64,000 nucleotides of DNA, taken from assembly GCF_900114465.1 (NCBI RefSeq), contig NZ_FOTD01000005.1, forward strand, positions 62,001 to 126,000, given 5' to 3'. Positions within the stretch are counted from its first letter, which is position 1; each line of letters opens with the position of its first letter. Of the stretch, positions 42,971 to 52,657 are shown piece after piece. Source of the DNA: Trichococcus palustris. GTDB taxonomy: Bacteria > Bacillota > Bacilli > Lactobacillales > Aerococcaceae. Under the pieces are notes generated by a model. That model ran no database searches. It was not told where the DNA came from and was given only the letters and a program-made list of their open reading frames with translations. The position numbers and the translations under genes were made by a program.

Positions 42971-43042
42971 GTTCCGGGAGGGATTTCCTGCCGGTCGGGA
43001 AGAGCAGGTCGTGAAAATAATTTATTCGCAAAGGGTGACAGT

Positions 43043-43936
43043 ATGTTAAAGATAGGTTCACACGTTTCAATGGCAGGAAAGAAAATGCTCTTGGGGTCTG
43101 CTGAAGAGGCAGCATCGTATGGTTCTTCTGTATTCATGATCTATACAGGGGCGCCGCAAAATACAAGAAGAAAAAGCATCAATGACATGAATATTCCGGA
43201 AGGGATGGACTTCATGGCGAAAAACGGGTTGGTTGAATTGGTTGTCCATGCCCCTTATATCATCAATTTGGCCAATACGACAAAGCCGGAACATTTCGGC
43301 TTTGCCGTCGAATTTTTACGCGCTGAAATTGTCAGGGCGCAGGCATTGGGAGCGAGGCAGATTACGCTGCATCCGGGGGCGCATGTAGGCGCTGGTGCTG
43401 ACATAGGTATCCAACAAATCATCAGAGGCTTGAACGAAGTGTTGGAACCCGCTCAGACAGCCCAGATTGCATTGGAAACAATGGCAGGAAAAGGCACCGA
43501 AATCGGGCGTTCTTTCGAGGAGTTGGCTGCCATCATTGACGGGGTGACGTATAACGACAAATTATCGGTGACGCTGGATACGTGCCATACGAACGATTCG
43601 GGTTATGATGTCAAAAATGATTTTGACGGTGTACTTGCCGAGTTCGATAAAATAATCGGTTTGGATAGATTGAAGGTTGTCCATATCAATGACTCCAAAA
43701 ATGAAAAAGGTGCGGGCAAAGACCGACATGCCAATATCGGTTATGGTAGCATCGGTTTTGATGCGCTGAATTATATTGTCCACCATCCGCAATTGGCGGC
43801 ACTTCCAAAAATTTTGGAGACGCCATACGTCGGGGAAGACAAGAAAAATCAAAAGCCGCCGTATAAGTTCGAACTGGATATGTTCAAAGCGCAAACGTTT
43901 AATCCGAATTTATTGGCAGATATTTTGAATCAATAG
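43043..43936 (+). CDS. nfo: Deoxyribonuclease IV (apurinic endonuclease)
   Basis: Nfo cuts at abasic sites in DNA. The 297-residue TIM-barrel protein begins [12 protein letters not shown] and has the zinc-binding segments [27 protein letters not shown] and [12 protein letters not shown], then [31 protein letters not shown] precedes the ATG. It is transcribed alone after the aspS terminator. Confidence 0.96.
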   Translation: MLKIGSHVSMAGKKMLLGSAEEAASYGSSVFMIYTGAPQNTRRKSINDMNIPEGMDFMAKNGLVELVVHAPYIINLANTTKPEHFGFAVEFLRAEIVRAQALGARQITLHPGAHVGAGADIGIQQIIRGLNEVLEPAQTAQIALETMAGKGTEIGRSFEELAAIIDGVTYNDKLSVTLDTCHTNDSGYDVKNDFDGVLAEFDKIIGLDRLKVVHINDSKNEKGAGKDRHANIGYGSIGFDALNYIVHHPQLAALPKILETPYVGEDKKNQKPPYKFELDMFKAQTFNPNLLADILNQ

Positions 43937-44024
43937 ATACATCCGAGGACGGATGCAATCGGGTTTGGAATGAAGGATAATAGGGAATAGCAGCAAATAG
44001 AATGGTTGAGGGAGAGGGTTATTC

Positions 44025-44606
44025 ATGAAAGGTTGGTTGAAGGTTGTTATCGGCATTGTCATCGCTATTACGTTGTTGGGTATACCGATGGTCAGTTCCT
44101 ATAACTCATTGGTGACGGAGGAGAGCAATGTCACTGTCCAATGGGCAAACGTCGAGTCGAAATTGCAGAGGCGTTATGATTTGATCCCTAATTTGGTCGA
44201 ATCGGTGAAGGGGGCAATGGAACAAGAGCAAGCGGTGTTCGGGGCGATCGCGGATGCCCGGGCGAAAATCGGCAGTGCCGGCACGGCGGAAGAGCAGGTG
44301 GCAGCCAGCAATGAAATGGAATCTGCCATTTCACGCTTATTGGTGGTCGTCGAAAATTATCCTGATTTGAAGTCGAATGAACAGGTAACCGCTCTGATGG
44401 ACGAGTTGGCGGGGACCGAAAACCGCATTTCTGTAGAAAGGGACCGCTACAATGAGGCAGTCCAAAGCTATAACAACAAGGTGAAAAGATTCCCGGGTTC
44501 CATCATGGCAAGGATATTCGGATTTGATGAAAAATCATATTTTGAAGCTGTCAGCGGAGCTGAGACGGCACCAAGTGTGGACTTAAATACATCTAGCGAG
44601 AAATGA
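44025..44606 (+). CDS. LemA family protein
   Basis: A 193-residue membrane-anchored protein with one N-terminal hydrophobic helix (5-24, with GIVIAITLLGIPMVSSYN) and a helical LemA domain: NVTVQWANVESKLQRRYDLIPNLVESVKG and AVQSYNNKVKRFPGSIMARIFGF. LemA proteins are widespread, their role is unclear, and they are commonly paired with a TPM-domain protein, as here. GGAGAGGGTTATTC precedes the ATG. Confidence 0.94.
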   Translation: MKGWLKVVIGIVIAITLLGIPMVSSYNSLVTEESNVTVQWANVESKLQRRYDLIPNLVESVKGAMEQEQAVFGAIADARAKIGSAGTAEEQVAASNEMESAISRLLVVVENYPDLKSNEQVTALMDELAGTENRISVERDRYNEAVQSYNNKVKRFPGSIMARIFGFDEKSYFEAVSGAETAPSVDLNTSSEK

Positions 44607-44624
44607 TAAGGAGCTGAGGCGATT

Positions 44625-45452
44625 TTGCTTCTATTGAAAGAGAAAACGCTCAGAAGAGCCGTCTATGTGATGAGCGTAATCCTATGCTTCTTCACTTTTG
44701 CCAAACCGGTTTTTGCGCAAGTTCTCCCGGAGGCATCATCCGATTTCTACGTCTATGATCCGTCGGGAACCTTATCCCAAGAGACGAAAGATTTCATTAT
44801 GAGCGTGAATGAGCAGTATGGATTGACCGAGGAAAAACCGCAGGTGGTTGTGGCCGTAGTGGATTCGCTCCAAGGCGAAACCATCGAGCAATATTCTGTG
44901 GACCTTTTTAAAAAATGGAGGATCGGGAATGGGGCCCTTGACAACGGCGTTCTGATCCTGCTTGCGTTGAAAGAAAGGGAAGTCCGTTTTGAAGTCGGTT
45001 ACGGGTTGGAAGGCGCCTTGACGGACAGCAGAACCGGAAAGATTTTGGATAATAACCTCAGTTATCTGTCGGCCAATGATTTTGATAATGGGCTGAAGGG
45101 GATTTTCACAGAGACTGCCTACGTAGTGAATGAGGAGTATCATTACGACAACGATGTCATCTTTTCAGGATATCCTGTCGACGTTAACCAATATGAGAGC
45201 CAAAATGGATCGACTTTCCTATCGCTGATTTTCCGTATCGTTCTCTTCCTGATCATCCTGTCGTTCTTTGTTGGCGGTCGGGGTGGACGTGGTGGGCGCG
45301 GCGGTGGCATGAACCCATTATGGTGGCTGTTGTTGGGTGGCGGCGGAAACAATAGCGGCGGCGGTTTTGGCGGCGGCGGCTTCGGTGGGGGTGGCGGCTT
45401 TGGCGGAGGCGGCGGTTCTTCAGGCGGAGGCGGCTCCAGCAGAGGGTTTTAG
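44625..45452 (+). CDS. TPM domain protein with a glycine-rich tail (YgcG family)
   Basis: A 275-residue exported membrane protein. It has a signal peptide (about 1-31), a TPM domain (about 38-170, with VYDPSGTLSQETKDFI, GNGALDNGVLILLALKEREVRFEVGYGLEGAL), one membrane helix (about 200-216) and a tail of glycine, phenylalanine and serine. The TTG start at 44625 follows AAGGAGCTGAGG. The lemA-TPM pair is common in Firmicutes and is thought to act at the cell envelope. Confidence 0.92.
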   Translation: MLLLKEKTLRRAVYVMSVILCFFTFAKPVFAQVLPEASSDFYVYDPSGTLSQETKDFIMSVNEQYGLTEEKPQVVVAVVDSLQGETIEQYSVDLFKKWRIGNGALDNGVLILLALKEREVRFEVGYGLEGALTDSRTGKILDNNLSYLSANDFDNGLKGIFTETAYVVNEEYHYDNDVIFSGYPVDVNQYESQNGSTFLSLIFRIVLFLIILSFFVGGRGGRGGRGGGMNPLWWLLLGGGGNNSGGGFGGGGFGGGGGFGGGGGSSGGGGSSRGF

Positions 45453-45465
45453 CAAAGTGCGAAAC

Positions 45466-45508
45466 AAAAAAAGAAGGATCTGGGCTGTCAACCCAAATCC
45501 TTCTTTTT
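45466..45508. terminator. Bidirectional terminator
   Basis: AAAAAGAAGGAT-TGGG and CCCA-ATCCTTCTTTTT form a long stem with A- and T-runs at both ends, between the TPM gene and the converging kinase-regulator gene. Confidence 0.88.
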
Positions 45509-45532
45509 GTTTTGCATGAAGCAATGATTCAC

Positions 45533-46360
45533 TCACGGAATGATCGATGTATCCGAGGTTTTGATGTTGCTCATGATGATTGCGGCAGTCTCTTCAATCG
45601 AGCGCTTGGAAACATTGATGATGATGCAGCCGATTTTGTTGTACAGATCATAGGCGTATTCCAGTTCAGCGCGAATCCGATCCATGTCAGAATAGATGGT
45701 GTCCGGAGACAAGCCGTATGCGATCATGCGTTCCTTCCGGAAATTATTCAGCACTTCCGGGTCATTCGTTAAGCCGACAATTTTTTTCGGATCAACTTGC
45801 CAAATTTCATCAGGGATAGCCGCTTCGGGCATAACGGGCAGATTAGCGACCTTTATATTTTTATTCGCCAGGAACATGGAAAGGGGCGTTTTTGATGTGC
45901 GCGATACGCCCAGCAAAACCAAGTCAGCATCAAGGAAGCCCTTTGGATCTTTCCCGTCATCGTATTTGACGGCAAATTCGATGGCGCTGATACGGTTGAA
46001 ATATTCATCATCCAGGCGATGCAAAGCACCTGGCCGCTTGAGCGGTTGTTCCCCCGTAGCGGCCGCAATATCCTGCACGAGTGTTTTCAAGATGTTGTAG
46101 CAAGGGATTCCTTCTTCCCGGCAAAACTGCGCCGTCAGCTCGCTTAAATCGTCAACGACTAAAGTATGGATAACCGAACCTTTCAGTTCCTTTGCTTTCC
46201 GTAAGATGGGGTTTAAATCCTCAATGGTGCGGACGAACGGATAGTGATGCATGTGTACAGACACGGCCGGAAATTGTGCGAGGACGGCTTGGAGCACCTT
46301 CCTTGCGGTATCGCCTACGGAATCTGAAATGATAAAAAAATCAAGCTCTTTTGAATCCAT
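45533..46360 (-). CDS. Pyruvate, water (or phosphate) dikinase regulatory protein
   Basis: This 275-residue DUF299 protein is a bifunctional kinase and pyrophosphorylase that switches a PEP synthase or PPDK off and on. It has FFIISDSVGDTARKVLQAV at the N terminus and the P-loop GVSRTSKTPLSMFLA, then ANLPVMPEAAIP and the GLTNDPEVLNNFRKERM segment. The ATG at 46360 is ten bases after AGGAAGG; a TTG at 46369 is too close. Its target enzyme is not in the window. Confidence 0.94.
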   Translation of the reverse strand: MDSKELDFFIISDSVGDTARKVLQAVLAQFPAVSVHMHHYPFVRTIEDLNPILRKAKELKGSVIHTLVVDDLSELTAQFCREEGIPCYNILKTLVQDIAAATGEQPLKRPGALHRLDDEYFNRISAIEFAVKYDDGKDPKGFLDADLVLLGVSRTSKTPLSMFLANKNIKVANLPVMPEAAIPDEIWQVDPKKIVGLTNDPEVLNNFRKERMIAYGLSPDTIYSDMDRIRAELEYAYDLYNKIGCIIINVSKRSIEETAAIIMSNIKTSDTSIIP

Positions 46361-46389
46361 ATTAATCAATCCTTCCTGAAACTTTAAGG

Positions 46390-46418
46390 TTGCATTCTTC
46401 CTAATAATATACTATAGT
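46390..46418 (+). promoter_or_regulatory. Promoter of the Fur-family gene
   Basis: TTGCAT (46390-46395) and TATAGT (46413-46418) are 17 bases apart, 36 bases before the start codon. Confidence 0.65.
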
Positions 46419-46453
46419 CTCAATAGAATTCATAGTGGGATGGAGGGAAAACG

Positions 46454-46888
46454 TTGGCGACGGATACTGTAAGTGAAGCTTTGAGCCTGTTGAAAAAGAA
46501 GGGCTACAAATACACTAAAAAAAGACAAGACATCATCACCGTCTTCGCTGATGAGAATCGTTACCTGTCTGCCAAAGCGGTACAGCAGAAGTTGGGGGAA
46601 AAATACCCTGCACTCAGCTATGATACGATTTATCGCAATCTATACACTTTCGTGGATGTTGGGATTCTGGAAGAGACGGAATTGAACAATGAAAAATTAT
46701 TCAGAATCACCTGTTTGGCTCAAGGCCATCACCACCATCATTTCATCTGTCAAAAATGCGGAAGGACCATACCGTTGGAAATGTGTCCGATGGATTTCTT
46801 TGAGCAACAATTGGAAGGGTGCCAAATCGTTTCGCATCGATTCGAAATATTTGGCATCTGCAAAAATTGCCTGGCTGCCCAGCAGTAA
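46454..46888 (+). CDS. Fur-family transcriptional regulator (Fur or Zur type)
   Basis: A 144-residue metal-responsive repressor. It has a winged helix (GYKYTKKRQDIITVFADENRYLSAKAVQQKLGEKYPALSYDTIYRNLYTFVDVGILEE) and a C-domain with QGHHHHHFICQKCGRTIPLEMCP and CKNC, which give a structural zinc site of two CxxC pairs. The five-histidine run is typical of Fur and Zur proteins; PerR would need its marker aspartate, which I cannot decide. The TTG start follows GGATGGAGGGAAAACG. Confidence 0.9.
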   Translation: MATDTVSEALSLLKKKGYKYTKKRQDIITVFADENRYLSAKAVQQKLGEKYPALSYDTIYRNLYTFVDVGILEETELNNEKLFRITCLAQGHHHHHFICQKCGRTIPLEMCPMDFFEQQLEGCQIVSHRFEIFGICKNCLAAQQ

Positions 46889-46985
46889 AAGCGGCGATTT
46901 TCCGCAGAAAAATTGGCCTGGAATGAACGTGGAGCAGGCTAGGGTTTAAAATTTTCCATTTCTTTATTTTTATTCAAATAAGGGA

Positions 46986-47013
46986 TTGCAATTGAGTGTC
47001 CCTATGATATAAT
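46986..47013 (+). promoter_or_regulatory. Promoter of rpsU
   Basis: TTGCAA (46986-46991) and TATAAT (47008-47013) are 16 bases apart, with TG one base before the -10 element. Confidence 0.7.
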
Positions 47014-47097
47014 ATCAAAAGAACAATTTCATTTTGATATGATACAATTTTCAAAAGGGAACCGTTACTTTTAATGCTCGGAGGGAGGGAATAGTTA

Positions 47098-47271
47098 ATG
47101 TCAAAAACAGTTGTTCGTAAAAACGAATCTCTTGATGATGCTCTTCGTCGCTTTAAACGTACTGTTTCAAAAACTGGTACTTTACAAGATGCCCGTAAAC
47201 ATGAATTTTATGAAAAACCAAGTGTGAAACGCAAGAAGAAATCTGAAGCTGCAAGAAAACGTAAATTCTAG
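47098..47271 (+). CDS. rpsU: 30S ribosomal protein S21
   Basis: A 57-residue basic protein, [20 protein letters not shown] followed by a tail of lysine and arginine ending ARKRKF, which is S21 of the small subunit. It is involved in start-site recognition on mRNA. GGAGGGAGGGAATAGTTA precedes the ATG, codon use is strongly biased, and it has its own promoter and terminator. Confidence 0.96.
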   Translation: MSKTVVRKNESLDDALRRFKRTVSKTGTLQDARKHEFYEKPSVKRKKKSEAARKRKF

Positions 47272-47316
47272 TAGACAGATCAGCACTGGTTGATAAATTC
47301 CCAGAAATGAATCGAT

Positions 47317-47351
47317 AAAAATGGAATGATATCCGTATCATTCCATTTTTT
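47317..47351 (+). terminator. Terminator after rpsU
   Basis: AAATGGAATGATA and TATCATTCCATTT form a perfect 13-base-pair stem with a four-base loop, followed by TTTTTG. Confidence 0.92.
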
Positions 47352-47417
47352 GTTGTCCAGCAATGCCGAGTTCCGGCAATGGACGCAATAAATAGTTCCA
47401 ACAGATAATCACCTTTA

Positions 47418-47426
47418 TGATATACT
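47418..47426 (+). promoter_or_regulatory. Extended -10 promoter of phoH
   Basis: TGATATACT stands about 52 bases before the phoH start. No good -35 element is seen. Confidence 0.55.
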
Positions 47427-47478
47427 ATAGACAAATAACGGTAATGATAAAATCCCAATAAAGAGGAGTGTAGCTTGT

Positions 47479-48465
47479 TTGACCGATACAGTGAATAAAA
47501 CAGAGAAAATTGAAATAGTGGATGCATCCGTTTTGCCCCAATTATTTGGCTCACAAGATAGCCATTTGATCATGATTGAAGATGCCTTACAGGTAGCCAT
47601 TACGAGCCGCGGAATGAAAATCGAAATCACCGGCGAAAAAGCGGCAGTCGATAGCGCCGTTTCATTATTGAAGAAACTGTTGGAATTGATGTCCCGCGGT
47701 ATTCATATTTCACAATCAGATATCGTCACAGCTATTAAAATGTCAGAACGTGGAAGCTTGGATTTTTTTATAAACTTATATGAAGAAGAAATCGGAAAAA
47801 CCTATGCCGGCAAACCGATACGCGCAAAAAACTTCGGGCAAAGTCAATATTATCAAGCCGTAAAGAAAAAAGACGTCGTTTTTGGAATCGGCCCGGCCGG
47901 TACCGGGAAAACCTTTTTAGCCGTGGTGATGGCTGTGGAGGCTCTGAAAACCGGAAAGGTGAAGAAAATCATCTTGACAAGGCCAGCGGTTGAAGCCGGC
48001 GAAAACCTTGGCTTTTTACCGGGGGACCTGAAAGAAAAGGTTGATCCGTACTTGCGTCCAGTATATGACGCGCTTTACGCCATTTATGGCGTCGAACACA
48101 CGACCCGACTGATGGATAGAGGGGTCATCGAAATTGCTCCCTTAGCTTATATGAGGGGACGCACGCTGGACGATGCCTTCATCATCCTGGATGAAGCGCA
48201 GAATACGACCGTGGCGCAGATGAAGATGTTTTTGACGCGTCTAGGATTCGGATCGAAGATGATCGTGAATGGAGACAAGACGCAAATCGATTTGCCGAAA
48301 GGCGTTTTATCCGGCTTGATAGATGCAGAAAGAAAATTGCAGCATATCCCCGAAATCGCCTTCGTTACGTTCGATGCGCATGATGTGGTACGCCATCCCG
48401 TCGTGGCAAGCATCATCCGAGCTTATGATGTGAAAGAACAACCCCATCAATCTATAGAAAAGTGA
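47479..48465 (+). CDS. phoH: PhoH-like ATPase
   Basis: A 328-residue RNA helicase-like ATPase with the Walker A motif GPAGTGKT at 138-145, [19 protein letters not shown], the Walker [11 protein letters not shown] and GDKTQIDLP. An N-terminal KH-like part precedes the ATPase. It forms the conserved phoH-ybeY-dgkA-era-recO run and probably works with YbeY in rRNA processing. The TTG start at 47479 is ten bases after AGGAG. Confidence 0.94.
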   Translation: MTDTVNKTEKIEIVDASVLPQLFGSQDSHLIMIEDALQVAITSRGMKIEITGEKAAVDSAVSLLKKLLELMSRGIHISQSDIVTAIKMSERGSLDFFINLYEEEIGKTYAGKPIRAKNFGQSQYYQAVKKKDVVFGIGPAGTGKTFLAVVMAVEALKTGKVKKIILTRPAVEAGENLGFLPGDLKEKVDPYLRPVYDALYAIYGVEHTTRLMDRGVIEIAPLAYMRGRTLDDAFIILDEAQNTTVAQMKMFLTRLGFGSKMIVNGDKTQIDLPKGVLSGLIDAERKLQHIPEIAFVTFDAHDVVRHPVVASIIRAYDVKEQPHQSIEK

Positions 48466-48474
48466 GAGAACAGT

Positions 48475-48957
48475 ATGGAAATAGATATTTTTGATGAAAC
48501 AGAATCAGTAAAAAAAGAACATGAAGAATTAGTCCATTCTTTGATCGTTTTTGCGGGTGATTATTTAAAATTAGCCGCAGATACGGAATGTTCCATTACT
48601 TTTGTAGACGATGAACGCATCCGCGAAATCAACCGCGAATACCGCAACAAAGACCAGGCGACAGATGTCATCAGCTTCGCTCTGAACGATGACATGGATG
48701 AAGATTTCCCCATCAACATGGACAGCATCGAAGGTGTTTTCCCGACTAATCTAGGTGATATTATCATTTCAACAGATAAAACAGCGGAGCAAGCAGCGGC
48801 TTATGGTCATAGTTTTGAACGTGAATTGGGCTTTTTGGCATTACACGGGTTCTTGCACTTAAATGGGTATGATCACATGACCGAAGAAGACGAAAAAGAA
48901 ATGTTTGGTCTGCAGAAAGAGATATTGGATGCTTATGGACTTAAAAGAGACGAATAA
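48475..48957 (+). CDS. ybeY: Endoribonuclease YbeY
   Basis: YbeY is a zinc endoribonuclease needed for 16S rRNA 3' maturation and ribosome quality control. The 160-residue protein has the zinc ligands H124, H128 and H134 in HGFLHLNGYDH, preceded by the YRNKDQATDVISFAL segment. It starts nine bases after phoH. The dgkA gene starts inside its 3' end. Confidence 0.95.
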   Translation: MEIDIFDETESVKKEHEELVHSLIVFAGDYLKLAADTECSITFVDDERIREINREYRNKDQATDVISFALNDDMDEDFPINMDSIEGVFPTNLGDIIISTDKTAEQAAAYGHSFERELGFLALHGFLHLNGYDHMTEEDEKEMFGLQKEILDAYGLKRDE

Positions 48958-49345
48958 AGAGAAAATGGATGCAATCGGCAAGAACCCTAATTTTTTAGCT
49001 TCCGTCAAGCATGCTTTGGATGGCATTCAAACTATCCTGAAGGAAGAACAGAACATGCGTTGCCATGCTTTGTTGGGGATTATTCCATTGCTGTTAGCTT
49101 GGTATTTTCAATGCAGTACCATTGAATGGATCATCATCATTTTCTGCATTTTTTTAGTAGTCATAATGGAGTTTCTGAATACGATATTCGAAAACGTGGT
49201 CGATTTGGTCACTGATTTTGAATTTCATCCTTTGGCGAAGAAGGCAAAAGATATTGCTGCTGGAGCCGTATTGGTTACAGCCTTATTTTCCATCGCCATT
49301 GCTTTGATCATCTTTTTGCCTAAATTCATCACTTTTTATTTTTAA
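48935..49345 (+). CDS. dgkA: Diacylglycerol kinase family protein (undecaprenol kinase type)
   Basis: A 136-residue membrane kinase with three hydrophobic helices (about 50-63, 65-85 and 105-128 in this numbering) and the family signature [22 protein letters not shown] then [14 protein letters not shown]. The Gram-positive members phosphorylate undecaprenol or diacylglycerol. The start at 48935 overlaps ybeY by 23 bases; ATGs at 48929 and 48965 are other possibilities because no ribosome site decides. Confidence 0.9.
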   Translation: MDLKETNKEKMDAIGKNPNFLASVKHALDGIQTILKEEQNMRCHALLGIIPLLLAWYFQCSTIEWIIIIFCIFLVVIMEFLNTIFENVVDLVTDFEFHPLAKKAKDIAAGAVLVTALFSIAIALIIFLPKFITFYF

Positions 49346-49365
49346 TCACATTAGAGGAGTTAGAT

Positions 49366-50277
49366 ATGAATAAACAAGAACATTTTAAATCAGGTTTTGT
49401 GTCCATCATCGGGAGACCGAACGTCGGCAAGTCGACTCTATTAAACCGCATCGTGGGCCAAAAGGTCGCCATCATGAGCGACGTCCCGCAAACGACAAGA
49501 AACAAAATACAGGGAGTGGTGACGACGGACGATTCCCAAATCGTATTCATCGATACACCCGGTATCCATAGACCGCTTACTCGCTTGAACGATTTCATGC
49601 TCCAAAGTGCCTACAGCACCTTCAATGAAGTCGATTTGGTCTTGTTCGTGGTGAATGCAGCCGAAAAACGCGGCGCCGGGGACAATTTCATCCTGGAAAA
49701 AATCAAAAACCTGCGTACGCCTAAATTCTTGATCATCAACAAAATCGATCAAGTAAAACCGGAGCAACTGCTGAAAATCATCACGGACTACACTTCCGAC
49801 AATGAATTCAATGAAGTGGTTCCCATTTCCGCTGCGAACGGGTCAAACGTCAACGAAATGATGGAAACAATCAAAAAATACATCCCTGAGGGGCCGCAAT
49901 ACTATCCTAGCGATCAAGTGACCGATCATCCGGAATATTTTGTGGTAGCGGAATTCATCCGCGAGAAAATCCTGCAATTGACGAAAGAAGAGGTCCCGCA
50001 TTCGGTAGCCGTTATGGTGGATTCCATGCAACGGAATGAAGACAATAAGGTGCACATCTATGCGACCATCATCGTCGATCGGGCCAGCCAAAAAGGCATC
50101 ATCATCGGCAAAGGCGGCAAAATGTTGAAGGAAGTCGGCATCCGTGCCCGCAAGGACATCGAAGCGATGCTCGGGGATAAGATTTATCTGGAGTTATGGG
50201 TGAAGGTCCAAAAAGATTGGCGGGACAAACAAAGCAATCTGCAGGATTACGGCTACCGCCAAAAAGATTACGATTGA
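49366..50277 (+). CDS. era: GTPase Era
   Basis: Era binds the 3' end of 16S rRNA and helps 30S assembly. The 303-residue protein has G1 GRPNVGKST at 16-24, G3 DTPGIH, G4 NKID and the C-terminal KH domain with [33 protein letters not shown] precedes the ATG. It belongs to the phoH-ybeY-dgkA-era run. Confidence 0.97.
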   Translation: MNKQEHFKSGFVSIIGRPNVGKSTLLNRIVGQKVAIMSDVPQTTRNKIQGVVTTDDSQIVFIDTPGIHRPLTRLNDFMLQSAYSTFNEVDLVLFVVNAAEKRGAGDNFILEKIKNLRTPKFLIINKIDQVKPEQLLKIITDYTSDNEFNEVVPISAANGSNVNEMMETIKKYIPEGPQYYPSDQVTDHPEYFVVAEFIREKILQLTKEEVPHSVAVMVDSMQRNEDNKVHIYATIIVDRASQKGIIIGKGGKMLKEVGIRARKDIEAMLGDKIYLELWVKVQKDWRDKQSNLQDYGYRQKDYD

Positions 50278-50296
50278 TCGGATAATGGTTGGAAAT

Positions 50297-50335
50297 GAGA
50301 GTTTGGGGCCTGCGTCCCAGACTCTTGTATTATTT
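50297..50335 (+). terminator. Possible terminator between era and recO
   Basis: GAGTTTGGG and CCCAGACTC form a nine-base-pair stem with a G-T pair, followed by TTGTATTATTT. The T-run is broken, so read-through into recO is likely. Confidence 0.55.
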
Positions 50336-50372
50336 CCGAGGAGATCGCGTGCTGAAGAAAGGGTGAAGTGTG

Positions 50373-51185
50373 ATGGTGGAATATTACAATGAATTTGACG
50401 GCATCGTTTTATCTATCCGCAAGCATAGAGAAAAAGATGCATTGGTCAAAATATTTACCCGTGAACACGGAAAAAGGATGTTTTTCGTGAAGAACATCAA
50501 GAATCCTAACCATGCCCTCAAAGCGGCCTTGTTGCCTTTTACAAAAGCCACCTACCTAGGCAGAATCAAGGAGGATGGGCTCTGTTTCTTGCAGGACAGC
50601 CGGGACATTGAACATTTTTCAAAAATGCAGACGGATATCCACCTGAACGCCTATGCGACCTACTTGAACAATCTGGCGGATGCCGCCATCAATGACGGCA
50701 TCGTCTCGCACGAACTTTACGATTTGCTCTATTCATGCCTCGAGGCGATCCAAAACGGCATGGATGCGGAAGTGGTCGTCAATATATTCGAAATGCGCGT
50801 CCTGAAGTTTTTTGGGGCCGATCCCCAGCTGCAAGCCTGCGCCGTTTGCCACAGCCAAGAAGAACCGTTTGATTTCTCCGTCAAATTTTCCGGGGTGCTT
50901 TGCCAGAAGCATTTTGGCGAGGATAACCGAAGGCAGCATGCCAATCCGGCCGCCATTCATTTTGCACGCATTTTTTTGCATGTTTCCCCCAAGCAAATTG
51001 CCAGTGTCCAAGTGAAACCGGAGACCAAGAAAGCACTTCGGGAATTCATCGACTTTCTGTATGAGGAATATGTGGGCATCCGTCTGAAGAGCAAGTCATT
51101 CATCGACGATATGTTCGAATGGGAGCAACAATTCCAGATTCCGGTCCGAAAGCCGGAGCAACCGGAAGAAGGGGAGAAAAGCTGA
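50373..51185 (+). CDS. recO: DNA repair protein RecO
   Basis: RecO loads RecA with RecR and anneals single strands. The 270-residue protein has the N-terminal OB fold (EFDGIVLSIRKHREKDALVKIFTREHG) and a C-terminal zinc region with CAVCHSQE. The ATG at 50373 follows AAAGGGTGAAG; the GTG at 50370 would be the same site. era-recO is the normal order in Firmicutes. Confidence 0.94.
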   Translation: MVEYYNEFDGIVLSIRKHREKDALVKIFTREHGKRMFFVKNIKNPNHALKAALLPFTKATYLGRIKEDGLCFLQDSRDIEHFSKMQTDIHLNAYATYLNNLADAAINDGIVSHELYDLLYSCLEAIQNGMDAEVVVNIFEMRVLKFFGADPQLQACAVCHSQEEPFDFSVKFSGVLCQKHFGEDNRRQHANPAAIHFARIFLHVSPKQIASVQVKPETKKALREFIDFLYEEYVGIRLKSKSFIDDMFEWEQQFQIPVRKPEQPEEGEKS

Positions 51186-51203
51186 GGATTTCTCAATAAT
51201 TGC

Positions 51204-51232
51204 TTGACAATGCTTGGAAACACGGCTAATAT
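51204..51232 (+). promoter_or_regulatory. Promoter of the glyQS T-box operon
   Basis: TTGACA (51204-51209) and TAATAT (51227-51232) are 17 bases apart. Confidence 0.8.
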
Positions 51233-51239
51233 TGTGAAT

Positions 51240-51449
51240 AGAATAAAATAGTTAACGTTGACGATAAGAGTACCTCTAGACATTTCTGGAAAGCGAATTT
51301 GGGACAGTGCGAGCCAATGCAGAAAGCTATTGCGGAAAGGCATATCCGAGTTATTGAATGAAGTGCTGGCCTATGCCAGAATTAGGGTGGAACCGCGAAA
51401 ATATTCGTCCCTATGCTACAAGGAGACTTGTAACATAGGGACTTTTTTA
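51240..51449 (+). promoter_or_regulatory. T-box leader (glycine) of the glyQS operon
   Basis: The T-box sequence AGGGTGGAACCGCG lies at about 51384-51397 and is followed by a strong terminator at 51407-51449 (GTCCCTATG with CATAGGGAC, inner TACAAG/CTTGTA, then six T). GGC at 51339-51341, in the context GAAAGGCA, is the likely glycine specifier. Uncharged tRNA-Gly would switch on the 80-codon gene and glyQS together. Confidence 0.9.
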
Positions 51450-51469
51450 TTTGTAAAGGAGGAATAACA

Positions 51470-51712
51470 ATGCAGTTTGATATGACTATACCAGCTTCAG
51501 CGTTTAAGGAAGGTTATTTGAAAGTCCTTTCTGCAGTGAAATTGAACGTCGTGATCGTTATGAAAAACGGCGCGGAAAATGTCAGCTTTGTTACAGATAC
51601 GAAGCAAACGCAATATGATTTGCCCGTTTCTTTATCGGATGTGGATCATGTGGAAGTAACTTTGGTTCCTGGCGGCATATCCCCTTTTTATCCTATCGTT
51701 CAAGCACATTAA
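51470..51712 (+). CDS. Unrecognised 80-residue protein in the glyQS T-box operon
   Basis: I do not recognise this protein. It is soluble, begins MQFDMTIPASAFKEGYLKVL and continues with alternating hydrophobic and polar residues (VVIVMKNGAENVSFVTD, DVDHVEVTLVPGGISPF), so a small beta-rich fold is likely. The ribosome site AAAGGAGGAATAAC is nearly ideal. It lies 20 bases after the T-box terminator and 29 bases before glyQ, so it must be under the same glycine control. Confidence 0.75.
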   Translation: MQFDMTIPASAFKEGYLKVLSAVKLNVVIVMKNGAENVSFVTDTKQTQYDLPVSLSDVDHVEVTLVPGGISPFYPIVQAH

Positions 51713-51741
51713 TCAATCATTTCATTTAAAGGAGAGTTACG

Positions 51742-52653
51742 ATGAAGAAGAAATTAACCGTTCAAAGAATGATCCAAGCTTTACAAAAGTATTGGGCAGA
51801 CCAAGGCTGCCTACTGATGCAATCCTATGATACCGAAAAGGGTGCCGGCACCATGAGCCCGTATACTTTTTTGCGTGCCATTGGCCCAGAACCATGGAAT
51901 GCGGCTTATGTTGAACCTTCTCGTCGCCCGGCGGATGGCCGTTATGGTGAAAATCCGAACCGTCTTTACCAACATCACCAATTCCAAGTGGTCATGAAGC
52001 CATCGCCAGAAAATATCCAAGAGCTTTATTTGGAAAGCTTGCAAGTATTGGGGATCAACCCGCTCGAACACGATATCCGCTTCGTGGAAGACAACTGGGA
52101 AAATCCTTCCATGGGTTGTGCCGGATTAGGCTGGGAAGTTTGGCTGGACGGAATGGAAGTAACACAGTTCACCTACTTCCAACAAGTGGGTGGTTTAGAA
52201 TGCAGCCCGGTCACAAGCGAAATCACATACGGTATTGAAAGACTGGCTTCTTATATCCAGGAAGTGAACAGCGTCTACGATTTGGAATGGACAGAAGGCG
52301 TTAAATACGGTGAAATCTTTATTCAGCCGGAGTATGAACATTCCAAATATTCATTTGAAGAAAGCAATGTAGAGTTGTTGTTCCAGTTGTTTGATTCCTA
52401 TGAAGCGGAAGCGACGAAGCAAATCGAAAACGGATTGGTTCATCCCGCCTATGATTACGTGTTGAAGAGTTCGCATGCCTTCAATTTGTTGGATGCAAGA
52501 GGGGTCATTTCCGCTACCGACCGTGCTGGCTACTTAGCCCGCATCCGCAATATGGCGCGCCAATTGGCGAAAGCTTTCGTTCAGAAGAGAAAAGAACTTG
52601 GCTTCCCGCTATTGCCTGCAGACCAATCAGAACTTTTATTGAAGGAGGACTAA
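51742..52653 (+). CDS. glyQ: Glycyl-tRNA synthetase alpha subunit
   Basis: GlyQ is the catalytic class II subunit of the tetrameric bacterial GlyRS. The 303-residue protein has the typical [27 protein letters not shown] start, then [20 protein letters not shown] and the [18 protein letters not shown] segment. AAAGGAGAGTTACG precedes the ATG. glyS follows after four bases. Confidence 0.97.
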   Translation: MKKKLTVQRMIQALQKYWADQGCLLMQSYDTEKGAGTMSPYTFLRAIGPEPWNAAYVEPSRRPADGRYGENPNRLYQHHQFQVVMKPSPENIQELYLESLQVLGINPLEHDIRFVEDNWENPSMGCAGLGWEVWLDGMEVTQFTYFQQVGGLECSPVTSEITYGIERLASYIQEVNSVYDLEWTEGVKYGEIFIQPEYEHSKYSFEESNVELLFQLFDSYEAEATKQIENGLVHPAYDYVLKSSHAFNLLDARGVISATDRAGYLARIRNMARQLAKAFVQKRKELGFPLLPADQSELLLKED

Positions 52654-52657
52654 CAGG

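Noticed and set aside
45512-46100. Two plus-strand frames opposite the dikinase regulator
   Set aside because: They are antisense shadows of a well-recognised gene and lack ribosome sites.
46689-46949. Plus-strand frame overlapping the end of the Fur-family gene
   Set aside because: It is a shifted frame of the Fur gene without its own ribosome site.
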